Below the pieces are notes generated by a model. It searched no databases. It saw nothing but the letters and a program-made list of their open reading frames with translations, and was not told the origin of the DNA. From Caldora sp. SIO3E6 (GTDB taxonomy: Bacteria; Cyanobacteriota; Cyanobacteriia; Cyanobacteriales; Coleofasciculaceae), in assembly GCA_010672185.1 (NCBI GenBank), contig JAAHHL010000441.1, positions 1 through 6,201 on the forward strand: a stretch of 6,201 bases of DNA, written 5' to 3'. Both the position numbers and the translations under genes were made by a program. Of the stretch, positions 6,074 through 6,201 are shown piece by piece; positions within the stretch are counted from its first letter, which is position 1, and each line of letters starts with the position of its first letter.

Positions 6074-6201
6074 ATGGTTATTGCTCAACCTCTAACCCCA
6101 CAAACCCATTCCCTAGCTGTTGCATGGGAGAAGCTACCGGACGATTTCAAGTTACCTGATGATCCTGTGGATAACGTAGATCTGAAGAGAACACGTCTAA
6201 C
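6074..6201 (+). CDS. Uma2 family endonuclease-like protein, N-terminal part (cut by window end)
   Basis: Forty-two complete codons are visible before the window ends. The start MVIAQPLTPQTHSLAVAWEK, followed by L-P-D-D-F-K-L-P-D-D-P-V-D-N, resembles the N-terminus of a cyanobacterial Uma2 (DUF820) subgroup with W-E-x-L-P-D-D-F-x-L-P-D-D-P-V-x-N. That family has a PD-(D/E)XK nuclease-like fold, is present in many copies per cyanobacterial genome, and its cellular role is poorly known. The catalytic region lies outside the window. After V-D-N the sequence reads V-D-L-K-R-T-R-L, unlike the N-x-x-Q-P-x-L-A-A-A-L that I would expect from relatives, so divergence or a disruption is possible. No Shine-Dalgarno sequence is present. 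Confidence 0.55.
   Translation, partial: MVIAQPLTPQTHSLAVAWEKLPDDFKLPDDPVDNVDLKRTRL

Overview
The window looks like a chromosomal segment from a cyanobacterium, probably a filamentous one. Four things point this way: a PixJ-type phototaxis receptor with a bilin-binding GAF domain, a group 2 sigma factor of the SigC type, a DUF4327 small protein (a family I know only from cyanobacteria), and spacers carrying seven-base tandem repeats. One HIP1 octamer (GCGATCGC) lies inside the sigma gene. I do not name a genus.

Layout. Positions 1-1665 (+) hold the 3' part of a methyl-accepting chemotaxis photoreceptor whose 5' end is outside the window. A 312-base spacer with two heptameric repeat arrays and a purine-rich inverted-repeat element leads to sigC (1978-3237, +). 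A 175-base convergent gap, with complementary G-rich and C-rich ends, separates sigC from a minus-strand gene (3413-4666). That gene encodes an N-terminal ribbon-helix-helix segment, a probable coiled coil and two PAS domains, with no recognisable kinase or cyclase. Positions 4667-5640 hold no convincing gene, only palindromic and repeat-like sequence. A DUF4327 gene follows (5641-5859, +), then a spacer with five perfect copies of GGTCATT, a candidate promoter and a hairpin. The start of a Uma2-like gene (6074 onward, +) is cut by the window end.

Function. Three genes concern sensing or transcriptional response: a light-sensing chemoreceptor, an alternative sigma factor and a PAS protein with a possible DNA-binding head. 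The spacers are long and the strands differ, so nothing shows that they form an operon. No CheA, CheW or PatA-like partner of the receptor is visible downstream. The strongest specific observation is that the receptor's intact GAF domain carries both cysteines of the DXCF cyanobacteriochrome class, 28 residues apart. This predicts a blue/green-type photosensor rather than a plain chemoreceptor.

I saw no complete mobile element, CRISPR array, tRNA or rRNA. I found no clearly new multi-gene system. The least explained items are the ribbon-helix-helix/PAS fusion and the gene-free 4667-5640 region.
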